DNA of 64,000 bases, from the NCBI RefSeq assembly GCF_902506095.1, contig NZ_LR733293.1, positions 1,567,103 to 1,631,102 of the forward strand. The letters are read 5' to 3'. Of the stretch, positions 34,095 to 43,571 are shown piece by piece. The position numbers and the translations under genes are program-made. A model generated the notes under the pieces. That model worked only from the letters and a program-made list of their open reading frames with translations. It was not told the origin of the DNA and ran no database searches. Source of the DNA: Arthrobacter sp. 9AX. Lineage in GTDB: Bacteria > Actinomycetota > Actinomycetes > Actinomycetales > Micrococcaceae. How positions within the stretch are numbered: position 1 is the first letter of the stretch; every line of letters begins with the position of its first letter.

Positions 34095-35498
34095 ATGTCT
34101 TCCCCCGATACGTCGACTGTGTCGCAGCCGGTGAACTCACGCGGCCGCGTGATTGTTGCCAGCCTGATCGGCACCACCGTCGAGTTCTATGACTTCTACG
34201 TTTATGCGACTGCTGCGGTGCTGGTGTTCCCGCAGCTGTTCTTCCCCAACGCCAACGAAACCACCCAGCTGCTGAGCTCCTTCGCCGTCTTTGGTGTGGC
34301 TTTTGTGGCCCGCCCGCTGGGATCCATCATCTTTGGCCACTTCGGCGACAAGTTCGGCCGCAAGGGCACCCTGGTGGCCTCGCTGCTGACCATGGGTATC
34401 GCCACGTTCCTGATCGGCTGCCTGCCCACGGCGCTGGTACCCGGATGGGAATTCCTGGCTCCTGCGCTTCTGGTGGTAATGCGCTTCGCCCAGGGCCTCG
34501 CCCTCGGCGGCGAATGGAGCGGCGCCGCCCTGCTCGCTACCGAAAACGCGCCGGCCAACAAGCGCGCCATCTACGGCACCTTCCCGCAGCTTGGCGCGCC
34601 CATCGGCTTCATCATCGCCAACGTCATCTTCCTGGTGTTCAGCTACGCCCTTTCCCCGGCAGACTTCATGGCGTGGGGCTGGCGCGTGCCGTTCCTGCTC
34701 AGCGCGGTCATGGTGATCATCGGCCTGTATGTGCGCCTGAAGCTGATCGAGACCCCGGCCTTCACCAAGGTCCTCGAGTCCAACGAGGTAGCCAAACTGC
34801 CCCTTGGCCGGGTCTTCAAGACCAGCTGGCGCCAGCTGATCCTGGGCACGTTCATCATGCTCGCCACCTACGTGCTCTTCTACCTGATGACCACATTCAC
34901 CCTGACCTTCGGCACCCGTCCCGCCAGCCTGGACGCTGCCAAAGCCGCGGCGGAAAAGGCCGGAAAGCCGATGTCCGAGGCGGCAGCCGCCGCGTTCGTT
35001 CCCGGCCTGGGCTACACCCGCAACGACTTCCTCTGGATGCTGATTGCCGGCGTCGTCTTCTTTGGCATCTTCACCCTGGTTTCGGGCCCGCTGGCCGAAA
35101 AGTACGGGCGCCGCAAGATGCTGCTGGCGGTAACCGGCGGCATCTTTGTCTTCGGGCTGCTCTTTGTTCCGCTGTTCAGCGGCGGGTTTATTGGCACTAT
35201 GGCCCTGCTCGTCATCGGCTTCTCGCTGATGGGCCTGACGTTCGGTCCCATGGGTGCGCTGTTGCCTGAGCTGTTCCCCACCAACGTCCGCTACACGGGC
35301 TCTGCAGTCAGCTACAACTTCTCCAGCATCCTCGGTGCTGCGGTGGCACCGTTCATCGCCGTGGCACTGTGGGAACTCGCGGACGGCAGTCCGGTGCTGG
35401 TGGGTGTGTACCTGACCGCCATGGCCGTGCTGACCCTCATCGCGTTGTTCGTCAGCAAGGAAACCCGCGACCTGGACTACGAGAACAACGTAGCCTAG
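34095..35498 (+). CDS. MHS-family MFS transporter
   Basis: The 467-residue protein is a metabolite:proton symporter of the MFS, with about 12 helices. It opens with the family motif ASLIGTTVEFYDFYVYATAAVLVFP and has the loop motif GHFGDKFGRKGTL and a second copy EKYGRRKMLL after helix 6-7. A soluble Ala/Lys-rich insertion (about residues 275-305) precedes helix 7. Relatives transport osmolytes, shikimate, citrate or other organic acids; the substrate cannot be told. It is divergent from narK, so control in common with nitrate genes is possible but not shown. The ribosome site is weak (GAAAG, 9 bp). A terminator follows. Confidence 0.86.
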   Translation: MSSPDTSTVSQPVNSRGRVIVASLIGTTVEFYDFYVYATAAVLVFPQLFFPNANETTQLLSSFAVFGVAFVARPLGSIIFGHFGDKFGRKGTLVASLLTMGIATFLIGCLPTALVPGWEFLAPALLVVMRFAQGLALGGEWSGAALLATENAPANKRAIYGTFPQLGAPIGFIIANVIFLVFSYALSPADFMAWGWRVPFLLSAVMVIIGLYVRLKLIETPAFTKVLESNEVAKLPLGRVFKTSWRQLILGTFIMLATYVLFYLMTTFTLTFGTRPASLDAAKAAAEKAGKPMSEAAAAAFVPGLGYTRNDFLWMLIAGVVFFGIFTLVSGPLAEKYGRRKMLLAVTGGIFVFGLLFVPLFSGGFIGTMALLVIGFSLMGLTFGPMGALLPELFPTNVRYTGSAVSYNFSSILGAAVAPFIAVALWELADGSPVLVGVYLTAMAVLTLIALFVSKETRDLDYENNVA

Positions 35499-35537
35499 CA
35501 CCGCTTCGCGTGCATTCCGGCCCGGTTCGTGGCTGAT

Positions 35538-35580
35538 ATGCCCGGCGCCGTCCCCGCAAAACCGGGATGGTGCCGGGCAT
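35538..35580. terminator. Bidirectional terminator between the MHS transporter and the amidotransferase gene
   Basis: ATGCCCGGC (35538-35546) pairs with GCCGGGCAT (35572-35580), with further pairing inside and TTTCC following. It lies 40 bp after the transporter stop and 77 bp after the stop of the convergent amidotransferase gene. Confidence 0.85.
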
Positions 35581-35656
35581 TTTCCTTTGCATCCCGGTGG
35601 TAGCCGGGCAGGAACGCGCGACGGCGGGTGGGGGGCAGGGTGCCGGGGATGGGCTT

Positions 35657-36388
35657 TCAGCCGGCGTAGCGGGCCACGAAGTTCTTGAGGATGTTCATGG
35701 GCTCGGTGACGGTGAAGTGCCGGGCGTTGTCCATCAGCTCTTCGGCGGATTCCGGCGGGAAATAGCCCGCGTGCCGGTAAATATCGATGCGGGTGCACAG
35801 GCCTTCAGCGTCCAGTTCGGGGTGGAACTGGGTGGCGTAGAGGTTTTGCCGGATCCGGAACATCTGGACCGGGCAGGCCGCCGACCGCGCCAGCAGCACC
35901 GCGTGCCGGGGCAGGACGGTGCAGGCTTCCTTGTGGCCGGTGAAGGCGGTAAAAGTCCGGGGCATGCCGCCGAGCACGGGATCTTCCAGTCCGGCGTCCG
36001 TCAGTTCGATCCGGGCGGCGCCCAGCGGCTCTCCGTAGGTCCTGTCGATCACCGCGCCCTGGTGCGTGCCAAGCGTTCCCACGCCGTAGCAGGCGCCCAG
36101 GAACGGGAAGTCCCTGGCCACCAGTACGTCCAGGAGCCCGGCCAGCTCGTGTTCCACGCGGTGCTGGGTGGGCGTTTTGTGCTCCGGCGGGTCGCTGGAG
36201 GTGAACGGACTGCCGCCCACAATGATTCCCGAATATGCCGCCAGGTCGAGTTCGGGCAGGGGAGCGGCCTCCAGCCTGACGCGCCGCAGCTCCGAGGGCT
36301 CCAGTCCGCCGTACCGCAGGTAGGCGGCATATTCGTCCTCCGCTGCGGCGTCCTCGGCCCTCGACGCCAGGAGCAGGAAAGGCAACAT
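35657..36388 (-). CDS. Class I glutamine amidotransferase-like protein
   Basis: The 243-residue protein has a class I GATase domain: oxyanion strand GIIVGGSPF, nucleophile Cys100 in LGACYGVGTL, and His189/Glu191 in ATQFHPELD. All three catalytic residues are present. There is no synthetase partner fused or adjacent, and the family (GuaA-GATase-like, YfeJ type) includes enzymes acting on gamma-glutamyl compounds; the substrate is unknown. It is the last gene of a minus-strand run after the NTF2-like gene (56-bp gap). Confidence 0.82.
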   Translation of the reverse strand: MLPFLLLASRAEDAAAEDEYAAYLRYGGLEPSELRRVRLEAAPLPELDLAAYSGIIVGGSPFTSSDPPEHKTPTQHRVEHELAGLLDVLVARDFPFLGACYGVGTLGTHQGAVIDRTYGEPLGAARIELTDAGLEDPVLGGMPRTFTAFTGHKEACTVLPRHAVLLARSAACPVQMFRIRQNLYATQFHPELDAEGLCTRIDIYRHAGYFPPESAEELMDNARHFTVTEPMNILKNFVARYAG

Positions 36389-36444
36389 GTGCTAAGTGTG
36401 CCTTTTCCGTCCCGGGCTGTCAGCCTTCCCGCCCGTGTCGCCTG

Positions 36445-36885
36445 TCAGCCGGCGGCGTGCTGGCTCAGGGACCGGCGGGACTGCGGGCGGGCAGCCGGGT
36501 CCGCGTGCCGGTGCACGAGTTTCCAGTAGCCTTCCTCGCGCCGGAAGATACTGGTCACCCGGAGCGCGAATTCCTCGGCGACGGGGGAGCCGTCCAGGCG
36601 GGCACGGAAATGCTCGGTTTCCACCAGGTAGGCGGTGTCCGGGGCGGTGTAGGACGTGACGGTGTCAAAGCCCAGCATTTCGCCGTCCTGGAACTGCCGT
36701 GCCGCCTGGTCCAGCCGGGCTTCCACCTGCGCCCACCCGCGGGCGATGCCGCCGAACGGGTTGGCGAGGGTCACGTCGTCCAGCCGCGAATACAGGTCCT
36801 TCACGGGCTCCGGGTTTCCCCGGGTGATTTCGGGGACGGCGAGGTGGTAGCGGTCCACTTCTTCTTCAAAGCTGGGTGCGAGCAT
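36445..36885 (-). CDS. NTF2-like/SnoaL-type small protein
   Basis: The 146-residue protein has the NTF2-like cone fold: an N-terminal helix pair, the LYSRLDDVTLANPFGG turn, and paired strands ending TSIFRREEGYWKLVHRHAD, a typical C-terminal signature of SnoaL-like stress proteins. It has a basic 14-residue tail. Function is unknown; such proteins are enzymes or small-ligand binders. ATG 36885 has GGGGGA 6 bp upstream and lies 18 bp after the stop of the carboxylase alpha gene. Confidence 0.78.
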   Translation of the reverse strand: MLAPSFEEEVDRYHLAVPEITRGNPEPVKDLYSRLDDVTLANPFGGIARGWAQVEARLDQAARQFQDGEMLGFDTVTSYTAPDTAYLVETEHFRARLDGSPVAEEFALRVTSIFRREEGYWKLVHRHADPAARPQSRRSLSQHAAG

Positions 36886-36903
36886 AAGAATCCCCCAGAA
36901 TCG

Positions 36904-38718
36904 CTAGTCTTCGATGGTGGCGATGATGGCGCCCGCCGACACGGTCTCGCCGGCGGCTGCGGTAAGGCCGGTGATGGTTCCGGAGCGGTGCGCCGTGAGT
37001 GGCTGCTCCATCTTCATCGCTTCGAGGACCACTACGAGGTCTCCTTCGGCCACCACGTCACCCTCGGCAACGGCCACCTTGACGATGGTGCCCTGCATGG
37101 GTGAGGTCAGGGCGTTGCCGGTGGCCGCAGCCGTGCCGCCTGAGCGGGAGCGCTTCTTGGACTTACCAGGCTTGGCCGCAGCGGCTGCACTGCCGGTTCC
37201 CACGGAACCGATCGATGCAGGGAGCACCACCTCGAGCCGCTTGCCGCCCACTTCAACCACCACGCGCTGCCGGTCCTCGGGGGTGCTGTCGGTGCCGGCC
37301 CCGGCGTCGGGGGTCCAGGCCGGGAGGTTGTTGACGAACTCGGTCTCGATCCAGCGGGTGTGGACCCGGAACGGGCCTTCGGCCGGAGCGAATGCGGGAT
37401 CGGTAACCACCGCGAGGTCGAACGGGATCACCGTGGGGATACCCTCGACCACCATTTCCTCGAGGGCGCGGCGTGCGCGCTGCAGGGCCTGCGGCCGGCT
37501 GGCGCCGGTGACGATCAGCTTGGAGAGCATGGAGTCGAAGTTGCCGCTGATGACGTCGCCCTGTTCCACCCCCGAGTCGATGCGGACGCCGGGACCGGTG
37601 GGGTTTTTCAGGACGTGGAGGGTGCCGGGGGCGGGCAGGAAGTTCCGGCCCGGGTCTTCGCCCGTGATGCGGAACTCGAAGGAGTGGCCGCGGACCTCGG
37701 GATCGCCGTAGCCGAGCTCTTCGCCGCGCGCCAGCCGGAACTGTTCGCGCACCAGGTCGATGCCTGTGACTTCCTCGGAGACGCAGTGCTCCACCTGCAG
37801 GCGGGTGTTGACCTCGAGGAAGGAGATGGTGCCGTCCTGGCCTACCAGGAATTCGCAGGTGCCGGCGCCGAGGTAGCCGGCCTCCTTCAGGATGGCTTTG
37901 GAGGATTCGTAAAGGCGGCGGTTCTGCTCTTCGGTCAGGAAGGGGGCGGGGGCTTCTTCCACCAGTTTCTGGTTGCGGCGCTGCAGGGAGCAGTCGCGGG
38001 TGGAGACCACCACAACGTTGCCGTGGGCGTCCGCCAGGCACTGGGTTTCAACGTGGCGCGGCGCGTCCAGGAACCGCTCGATGAAGCATTCGCCCCGACC
38101 AAAGGCCGCGGTGGCTTCACGGACGGCGGATTCGTAGAGTTCGGGAATTTCGTCGCGGGTGCGGGCAACTTTGATGCCGCGGCCGCCACCGCCGAAAGCT
38201 GCCTTGATGGCCACGGGCAGGCCGTGCTTGTCCACGAAGTCCAGGATTTCCTCGGCGGACTCGACGGGATCGGCGGTGCCGGGAACCAGGGGTGCGCCGA
38301 CTTTTTCTGCGATGTGGCGGGCCTGGACTTTGTCGCCCAGGGCGGAAATGGCGTCGGGTGACGGGCCGATCCAGGTGATGCCGGCTTCGATGACACGGGC
38401 TGCGAACTGGGCGTTCTCGGCCAGGAATCCGTACCCGGGGTGGATGGCGTCCGCGCCGGACTGGCGGGCGGCGTCGATGATCTTGTCCATCACCAGGTAG
38501 GACTCGGCGGCCGTGTTCCCGCCCAGCGCGAAGGCCTCGTCAGCAAGGCGGACGTGCAGGGCATCCCGGTCTGCGTCCGCGTAGACGGCAACCGAGGCGA
38601 TCCCCTCGTCACGGGCAGCGCGGATGATGCGCACCGCGATTTCACCGCGGTTTGCGATCAGCACCTTTGTGAGGGTCGACTGCGTGGGATGTGCGGACTG
38701 CTCCAAATTTGCTGACAA
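36904..38718 (-). CDS. accA3: Acyl-CoA carboxylase alpha subunit: biotin carboxylase plus biotin carrier
   Basis: The 604-residue protein carboxylates its own biotin with ATP and bicarbonate for acetyl-/propionyl-CoA carboxylation. It begins [20 protein letters not shown], has the ATP-grasp glycine loop GGGGRGIKV, the VETQCLAD and [10 protein letters not shown] motifs, and ends with a biotinyl domain whose lysine is Lys569 in EAMKMEQ. The start is TTG 38718, with AAGGAG 5 bp upstream. In mycobacteria the equivalent gene follows maf and accE5-accD5; here maf is 130 bp upstream but accE/accD lie 8 kb away. BirA, also in the window, would attach the biotin. Confidence 0.95.
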   Translation of the reverse strand: MSANLEQSAHPTQSTLTKVLIANRGEIAVRIIRAARDEGIASVAVYADADRDALHVRLADEAFALGGNTAAESYLVMDKIIDAARQSGADAIHPGYGFLAENAQFAARVIEAGITWIGPSPDAISALGDKVQARHIAEKVGAPLVPGTADPVESAEEILDFVDKHGLPVAIKAAFGGGGRGIKVARTRDEIPELYESAVREATAAFGRGECFIERFLDAPRHVETQCLADAHGNVVVVSTRDCSLQRRNQKLVEEAPAPFLTEEQNRRLYESSKAILKEAGYLGAGTCEFLVGQDGTISFLEVNTRLQVEHCVSEEVTGIDLVREQFRLARGEELGYGDPEVRGHSFEFRITGEDPGRNFLPAPGTLHVLKNPTGPGVRIDSGVEQGDVISGNFDSMLSKLIVTGASRPQALQRARRALEEMVVEGIPTVIPFDLAVVTDPAFAPAEGPFRVHTRWIETEFVNNLPAWTPDAGAGTDSTPEDRQRVVVEVGGKRLEVVLPASIGSVGTGSAAAAAKPGKSKKRSRSGGTAAATGNALTSPMQGTIVKVAVAEGDVVAEGDLVVVLEAMKMEQPLTAHRSGTITGLTAAAGETVSAGAIIATIED

Positions 38719-38848
38719 GGCGTCTCCTTCTTTCCTTCAGGGAGCCTAGCGCGGTTTTGAGGGTTCCGCCGATATTACTTGCGGATTCCGCGTGTAAAGC
38801 GCCGAGGCTTTGTAGGGAAGCTACAAGACCCGCGGAAATCGTGTCCTT

Positions 38849-39493
38849 TTAGGACGACGGCCAGAGTTCGGTGATGCGCACCTTTGCCTGTGCGAGCAGG
38901 CCGCGGAGCGTGGACACGGAAAGCCCGACGACGGTGTGCGGGTCGCCGTCGACCTTCCGGATGAACGCCCCGCCCAGGCCGTCGATGGTGAAGGAGCCGG
39001 CGCAATACAGCGGCTCACCTGTGGCGATGTACGCGTCGATCTCCGCGGGGTCCATGTCCAGGAAGGAAACCTCTGCCGAGGCCACCGTCCCCAAGGTGGC
39101 GCCCGTGCCCGGCGCCGCGTCGCCGTCGGGCTCGGTATCGCGGCAGTCCACCAGCCAATGCCCGGTGTGCAGCACCCCGGTGCTGCCGCTCATCCGCAGC
39201 ATGCGCTCCCGGGCGACGGCGGCCGTGTAGGGCTTGCCGTGCGCCTCGCCGTCGAACTCGAAAACGGAGTCGCAGCCGAGTACCAGCGCACCCTCGGCTT
39301 CCGGCAGCGCGGCGACAGCTTCCGCCTTGGCGCGTGCCAGCAGCAGGGCGGTGTCGTGCGGATCGGTGACCCCGTACCGCGCCTGGACGGCGTCCTCGTC
39401 GACGTCCGAGACCAGGACAGAATGCCTTATCCCGGCCTCGGTGAGGAGTTTGGTGCGGGCGGGGGACTGGGAGGCGAGAATCAGGCGGACCAC
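38849..39493 (-). CDS. maf: Maf-type nucleoside triphosphate pyrophosphatase
   Basis: The 214-residue Maf protein hydrolyses non-canonical or pyrimidine nucleoside triphosphates to monophosphates. It has the N-terminal LILASQSPARTKLL motif, the DVDEDAV segment, VLGCDSVFEFDGE with the catalytic aspartate and the C-terminal IDGLGGAFIRKVDGDPHTVVGLS signature. A longer-than-usual loop (residues 105-135) lies before the last motif. The start is GTG 39493, 9 bp beyond the stop of the MMPL exporter gene, so it may be read from the tetR promoter as well as its own. Confidence 0.93.
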   Translation of the reverse strand: MVRLILASQSPARTKLLTEAGIRHSVLVSDVDEDAVQARYGVTDPHDTALLLARAKAEAVAALPEAEGALVLGCDSVFEFDGEAHGKPYTAAVARERMLRMSGSTGVLHTGHWLVDCRDTEPDGDAAPGTGATLGTVASAEVSFLDMDPAEIDAYIATGEPLYCAGSFTIDGLGGAFIRKVDGDPHTVVGLSVSTLRGLLAQAKVRITELWPSS

Positions 39494-39502
39494 GGAATCA
39501 GC

Positions 39503-42043
39503 CTAGTGGACCGGCCCCGCCTGGCGGACCAGCGCTTCCGGCACCGGTGCGGGCTTGGGCCGGTTCAGCTGGGCGCCTTCCACGTCGACGTCCGGCAGGA
39601 TCCGGTCCAGCCAGCGCGGCAGCCACCAGGACTTTTCGCCGAGCAGGTACATCACTGCCGGAACAATGGTCATCCGCACCACAAACGCATCCAGCAGGAC
39701 ACCGAAGGCCATGGCGAAGCCCAGCGGCCGCACCATGGTGAGGTGGCTGAAGATGAAGCCGGCGAAGACGCTGACCATGATGATCGCGGCGGCCGTCACC
39801 ACAGCGGCTGCGTGCCGGAACCCCACCCGCACCGCCTGCTTCGCGGTGGAGCCGTGGATGTATGCCTCGCGCATGCCGGAGGCGATGAACACCTGGTAGT
39901 CCATGGCCAGCCCGAAGAGCACACCGATCAGGATGATGGGCAGGAAGCTCAGGACCGCGCCGGGGTTGGCGACGTCGAACACGCCGCCGAGCCAGCCCCA
40001 CTGGTACACGGCCACCACGGCGCCGAACGCTGCGGCGAGCGAGAGCAGGAAGCCGCCGGTGGCGAGCAGCGGTACCACGATGGAGCGGAAGACCAGCAGC
40101 AGGAGGATCAGGGAAAGTCCGACGACGATGGCCAGGTACGGCGGCAGGGCGTCACCGAGCTTCGTGGAGACGTCCACGTTCCCGGCCGTCTGCCCCGTCA
40201 GGCCCATGGCCACGCCGTAATCGGCCTGGATCTGATCGTTCAGGCCACGGAGTTCGGCGACCACCTGGACGGTGCTGGCGCTCGCCGGGCCTTCCTCGGG
40301 GATCACCTGGAAGACGGCGGTGCGGCGGTCTTCGCTGAGGGCGACGGGCACGGCGGCCACCACGTTGTCCACGGCGCGGAGCTTGTCCGCGACGTCGTAC
40401 TGCAGGGTCTGGGCCTGGGCCTCGGTGAGGCCTGCCGGGAATTCGCCCACGGCCACAATGGGGCCGGTGACGCCTTCGCCGAAGCTCCGGGCCGTCAGGT
40501 CATATGCCTGGTAGGCCTCTGACTCCACTGGCTCCGATCCGCCGTCGGGAAGAGCCAGCTGCAGCTGGGTGGCCGGGACCGCCAGTGTGGCCAGCAGCAG
40601 CACCCCCGCCAGCAGCGCAAAGACGGGATGCCGGGTGACAAGGCCGCCCCAGCCGTGCGTGCTGCGCTCGCGGTCCTTGGCATCATCGGCGGCCTCGTGG
40701 CCGGGTTCGGCGTTGTGTGCCTCGGCCTTCGCCCAGGCGCGCCTTGAGATGATGCGCCGGCCGATCAGGGACAGCATGGCCGGTGTGAGGGTGATGGCCA
40801 CAAGGACCGCTACGGCCACCGTCCCGGCCGCTGCCAGGCCCATCACGGCGAGGAACGGAAGGCCCGGCACAACCAGTGCCGCGAGGGCAATGATCACGGT
40901 GAGGCCTGCGAAGACCACGGCGTTGCCGGAGGTTCCGGTGGCGCGTGCCACGGACTCCTCCAGGCCCATGCCGGCCAGCAGCTGCGTACGGTGCCGGTTG
41001 ACGATGAACAGCGAGTAGTCGATGCCGACGGCGAGGCCCAGCATCAGGGCAAGCATGGGGGAGATGGAGCTCATGTCGAACAGCCCGGACAGGGCGAAGG
41101 TAATTCCCACACCCACGCCAACACCAATAACGGCCATCAGGAGCGGCAGCCCGGCGGCGATCAGCGTGCCCAGCATGATGATCAGGACCAGGGCCGCCAC
41201 CGCAATGCCAATGATCTCGGCGGCCCCGAAGAGTTCGGAGATATCCTCGGTGATCTCCTTGCTGGCATAGGCCGTGACGCCGGCCACGGACGTTTCGTGG
41301 GCGATGTCCTGGACCTGCTGGCGGACCTCCGGGCTCAGGCCGTTGATGGAGGTGTTGAACTGCACCTGCGCGACTGCGGCGCGGCCGTCCTCGGAGACAA
41401 AACGGATGGCCGAGGACGCTTCCGCCTGGCGTTTGCCCAGCTCCAGCTTGGCCTTGTTTGCTTCCAGTTCGCTGGCGCCGGCGTCGAGCCTTGCCTGTCC
41501 CTGCGCCAAGGCTGCCTTCTGCTGGCCCAGCTGTGCCTCGATGACGGCCGCGGGGGCTCCGGCGGCGGCCAGCTGCTGCTCTGCTGCTGCCAGCTGTGCC
41601 TTGCCGGCGTCCAGCTGGGCGCGGGAGGCGTCCAGCTGTGCCTGGCCCGCAGCCAGCTGCTGCCCTCCGTCGGTGATGGCCTGTCCGGCCTGGTCCACCT
41701 GCGCCTGGGTGGCGAACGGATCAACAGTGCCGCGGACGCTTGGCACGGATTCGAGCTTCTTCAGGGCATCGGTGACCGCGGCGCGGCTTTCGGCGGTGAA
41801 ACCGCCGTCGGGAGCCTCAAAAACGATCGTTGCCGTGCCCCCGGAAGCGGCAGGAAGCTCTTCCTTCAGCTTGTCCGCGATCCGCTGCGTTTCGGTGCCG
41901 GGGATCTGGAAGTTATTGGACAGGGTGCCGTGGAACGCGGCAGCCGAGCCGCCCACAGCCACCAGGACGGCCAGCCAGAGTGAGATGACCAGCCAGCGCC
42001 GGCGGTAGGAGAACTTGCCCAGGCGGTAGAGGAACAGAGCCAT
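39503..42043 (-). CDS. MMPL/RND-family exporter
   Basis: The 846-residue protein has two MMPL repeats of about six helices each. An extracytoplasmic loop of about 180 residues after helix 1 contains a long Ala/Gln-rich coiled coil (residues about 115-195, QLAAGQAQLDASRAQLDAG pattern). Helix motifs GLAVGIDYSLFIVNRHR and VLFGLAMDYQVFIASGMRE carry the Asp-Tyr proton-relay pairs of the family. Such pumps export lipids or drugs. tetR lies 18 bp upstream in the same unit, a classical repressor-pump pair. No good ribosome site is seen before ATG 42043, consistent with translation coupled to tetR. Confidence 0.9.
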   Translation of the reverse strand: MALFLYRLGKFSYRRRWLVISLWLAVLVAVGGSAAAFHGTLSNNFQIPGTETQRIADKLKEELPAASGGTATIVFEAPDGGFTAESRAAVTDALKKLESVPSVRGTVDPFATQAQVDQAGQAITDGGQQLAAGQAQLDASRAQLDAGKAQLAAAEQQLAAAGAPAAVIEAQLGQQKAALAQGQARLDAGASELEANKAKLELGKRQAEASSAIRFVSEDGRAAVAQVQFNTSINGLSPEVRQQVQDIAHETSVAGVTAYASKEITEDISELFGAAEIIGIAVAALVLIIMLGTLIAAGLPLLMAVIGVGVGVGITFALSGLFDMSSISPMLALMLGLAVGIDYSLFIVNRHRTQLLAGMGLEESVARATGTSGNAVVFAGLTVIIALAALVVPGLPFLAVMGLAAAGTVAVAVLVAITLTPAMLSLIGRRIISRRAWAKAEAHNAEPGHEAADDAKDRERSTHGWGGLVTRHPVFALLAGVLLLATLAVPATQLQLALPDGGSEPVESEAYQAYDLTARSFGEGVTGPIVAVGEFPAGLTEAQAQTLQYDVADKLRAVDNVVAAVPVALSEDRRTAVFQVIPEEGPASASTVQVVAELRGLNDQIQADYGVAMGLTGQTAGNVDVSTKLGDALPPYLAIVVGLSLILLLLVFRSIVVPLLATGGFLLSLAAAFGAVVAVYQWGWLGGVFDVANPGAVLSFLPIILIGVLFGLAMDYQVFIASGMREAYIHGSTAKQAVRVGFRHAAAVVTAAAIIMVSVFAGFIFSHLTMVRPLGFAMAFGVLLDAFVVRMTIVPAVMYLLGEKSWWLPRWLDRILPDVDVEGAQLNRPKPAPVPEALVRQAGPVH

Positions 42044-42061
42044 AAGAGGAAACCGATCTGA

Positions 42062-42751
42062 TCAGGAGGAAACGGATGCGGAAGGGGCGGGACGGAAGGG
42101 GGCAGGTGTGCTGCCTGCGGTGAAACCGGAACCGAGCAGCGACATGGCGTCGATCAGGAGTTGGCGGAGCTCAGCCAGGGAGGCGGGGGAAAGGTCGGCG
42201 CCGCGGCGGGTAAACCAGACCTCGAGGGCGGCCTTGCCGCAGGAGATCACCGCGCCCGCCAGCGCCCGGACATAGAGTTCGTCCTCGCTGTCTTCCGGGC
42301 CCGCCACCCGTTCGCGGGCGACGGCGATGATCTGTTCGGTGCAGTGCTCCCAGGCTTCCAGTTCCGAGTGCGACATCAGCGCGCTTTGCTGGGTGAGGGT
42401 AAACAGTTCGGCTAGTGGTGCAACGGTCATGGGGTCCGCCAGCGCTATAAGGGCGGCCTGGGCGGACTGCAGGATCGGTTCGTCAGCCGGCCGGAGCCGG
42501 AACTGCTGGATGGCGTTGTCCAGGAAGCCGTGGGTGACGGACGCGAGGGCGGCATCGGTGCTGCTGAAGTAGTTGAAGAAGGTGCGCCGGGAAATGCCGG
42601 CAGCGTCCGCGATGTCCTCCACAGTGAAGCTTCCCGGCCCGCGGGTGCGCAGCAGTGCCAGGGCTGCGTCCGTGATGGCCTGCCGGGTGGCTGCCTTGTT
42701 CAGCTCACGCCGGGAAGGTGTGGCCGCTGGCGGAGTGCCGTCAATGCTCAT
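42062..42751 (-). CDS. TetR-family repressor of the MMPL pump
   Basis: The 229-residue protein has an N-terminal TetR helix-turn-helix (about residues 18-65; RQAITDAALALLRTRG, FTVEDIADAAGISRRTFFNYF) and a helical ligand-binding C-terminus ending in a Pro/Ser/Ala tail. It precedes the pump gene by 18 bp. A perfect 16-bp palindrome lies 13 bp upstream of its ATG, so autorepression relieved by a pump substrate is the likely circuit. Confidence 0.9.
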   Translation of the reverse strand: MSIDGTPPAATPSRRELNKAATRQAITDAALALLRTRGPGSFTVEDIADAAGISRRTFFNYFSSTDAALASVTHGFLDNAIQQFRLRPADEPILQSAQAALIALADPMTVAPLAELFTLTQQSALMSHSELEAWEHCTEQIIAVARERVAGPEDSEDELYVRALAGAVISCGKAALEVWFTRRGADLSPASLAELRQLLIDAMSLLGSGFTAGSTPAPFRPAPSASVSS

Positions 42752-42763
42752 GTGGTTACACTA

Positions 42764-42779
42764 CGTGCAAATTTGCACG
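42764..42779. promoter_or_regulatory. Perfect palindrome, probable TetR operator
   Basis: CGTGCAAATTTGCACG is a perfect 16-bp inverted repeat without spacer, 13 bp upstream of the tetR start in the tetR/secreted-protein intergenic region (42752-42926). Its AT-rich centre in a GC-rich genome and its place next to a self-standing TetR gene make it the likely operator. Confidence 0.72.
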
Positions 42780-42926
42780 ACGGGCAAGTTTCTGGTGCGC
42801 CAGATTCACAGGAAGATGAAAGGTTCCCGACAGCTGTTCCAGAACCTGGTCCCGGATGCTTGGAGTGTCCCGGGAGGGATGAATCACCAGCAGCCGTCCC
42901 CGAACGGCAGATCCAGGAGACAAAGA

Positions 42927-43493
42927 ATGTCACGCACAAAGAAAATGACCCTCGGCTTGTCAGCCGCGGCGCTGGCCCTTGGCGCCGGAATCGGCGTAGC
43001 CGGCATGGCCTCCGCCACCACCACGCCAACCCCCTCTCCCAGCGCAAGCTCCAGCGCCTCTGCGGACGGGAGCACCAGCACCGCGCCCGGCGGCATGGGC
43101 AAGCACGGCGGCCGCGGCGGCGAGCGGGGCGTGGCGCAGGCCTCTGCGCTCGCGGAAAAGCTCGGCGTCGACGAGGCCAAGGTCACGGAGGCGCTCCAGG
43201 CATTCCGTGATGCGAACAAGCCCACCACGCCGCCGGCCGAAGGCCAGAAGCCGGACCAGGCCACCCGCGATGCCGCCCTGGCGAAGTCCTTGGCGGGGTC
43301 CCTCGGAATCGAGGAGTCCAAGGTCACGGCCGCCTTGGCGGAGCTCCGCACCGAACGGCAGGCGGAGGAGGCAGCTGGATTGAAGACGCGGCTTGACCAG
43401 GCCGTGACGGACGGAAAGCTGACGCAGGCCGAGGCCGACGCTGTTACCAAGGCGGTGCAGAACGGCGTCATCGGCGGCGGCGGCCGCCACTGA
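42927..43493 (+). CDS. Secreted protein with two LG(V/I)-(D/E)E-(A/S)KVT repeats
   Basis: The 188-residue protein has a signal peptide (residues 1-30; hydrophobic LGLSAAALALGAGIGVAG, predicted cleavage after ASA), a Thr/Ser/Pro linker and a helical region. Two related units, LAEKLGVDEAKVTEALQAFRD and LAGSLGIEESKVTAALAELRTE, are followed by a third helix pair LDQAVTDGKLTQAEADAVTKAV and a Gly-rich end. I do not recognise a named family with confidence; the unit resembles small helical repeats in exported Firmicutes/actinobacterial proteins (DUF2680-like). ATG 42927 follows AGGAGA by 6 bp. It is divergent from tetR and could share its operator. Confidence 0.8.
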   Translation: MSRTKKMTLGLSAAALALGAGIGVAGMASATTTPTPSPSASSSASADGSTSTAPGGMGKHGGRGGERGVAQASALAEKLGVDEAKVTEALQAFRDANKPTTPPAEGQKPDQATRDAALAKSLAGSLGIEESKVTAALAELRTERQAEEAAGLKTRLDQAVTDGKLTQAEADAVTKAVQNGVIGGGGRH

Positions 43494-43510
43494 CCGAGGG
43501 CTGAAAGGCA

Positions 43511-43544
43511 AAGAAGTCCCCGGGATACTTCCCGGGGACTTCTT
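43511..43544. terminator. Bidirectional terminator
   Basis: AAGAAGTCCCCGGG (43511-43524) pairs perfectly with CCCGGGGACTTCTT (43531-43544) around a 6-nt loop, between the secreted protein gene and the convergent symporter gene. Confidence 0.9.
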
Positions 43545-43571
43545 GATCTGCAGGGCGTGAGCAGGGGCCTC

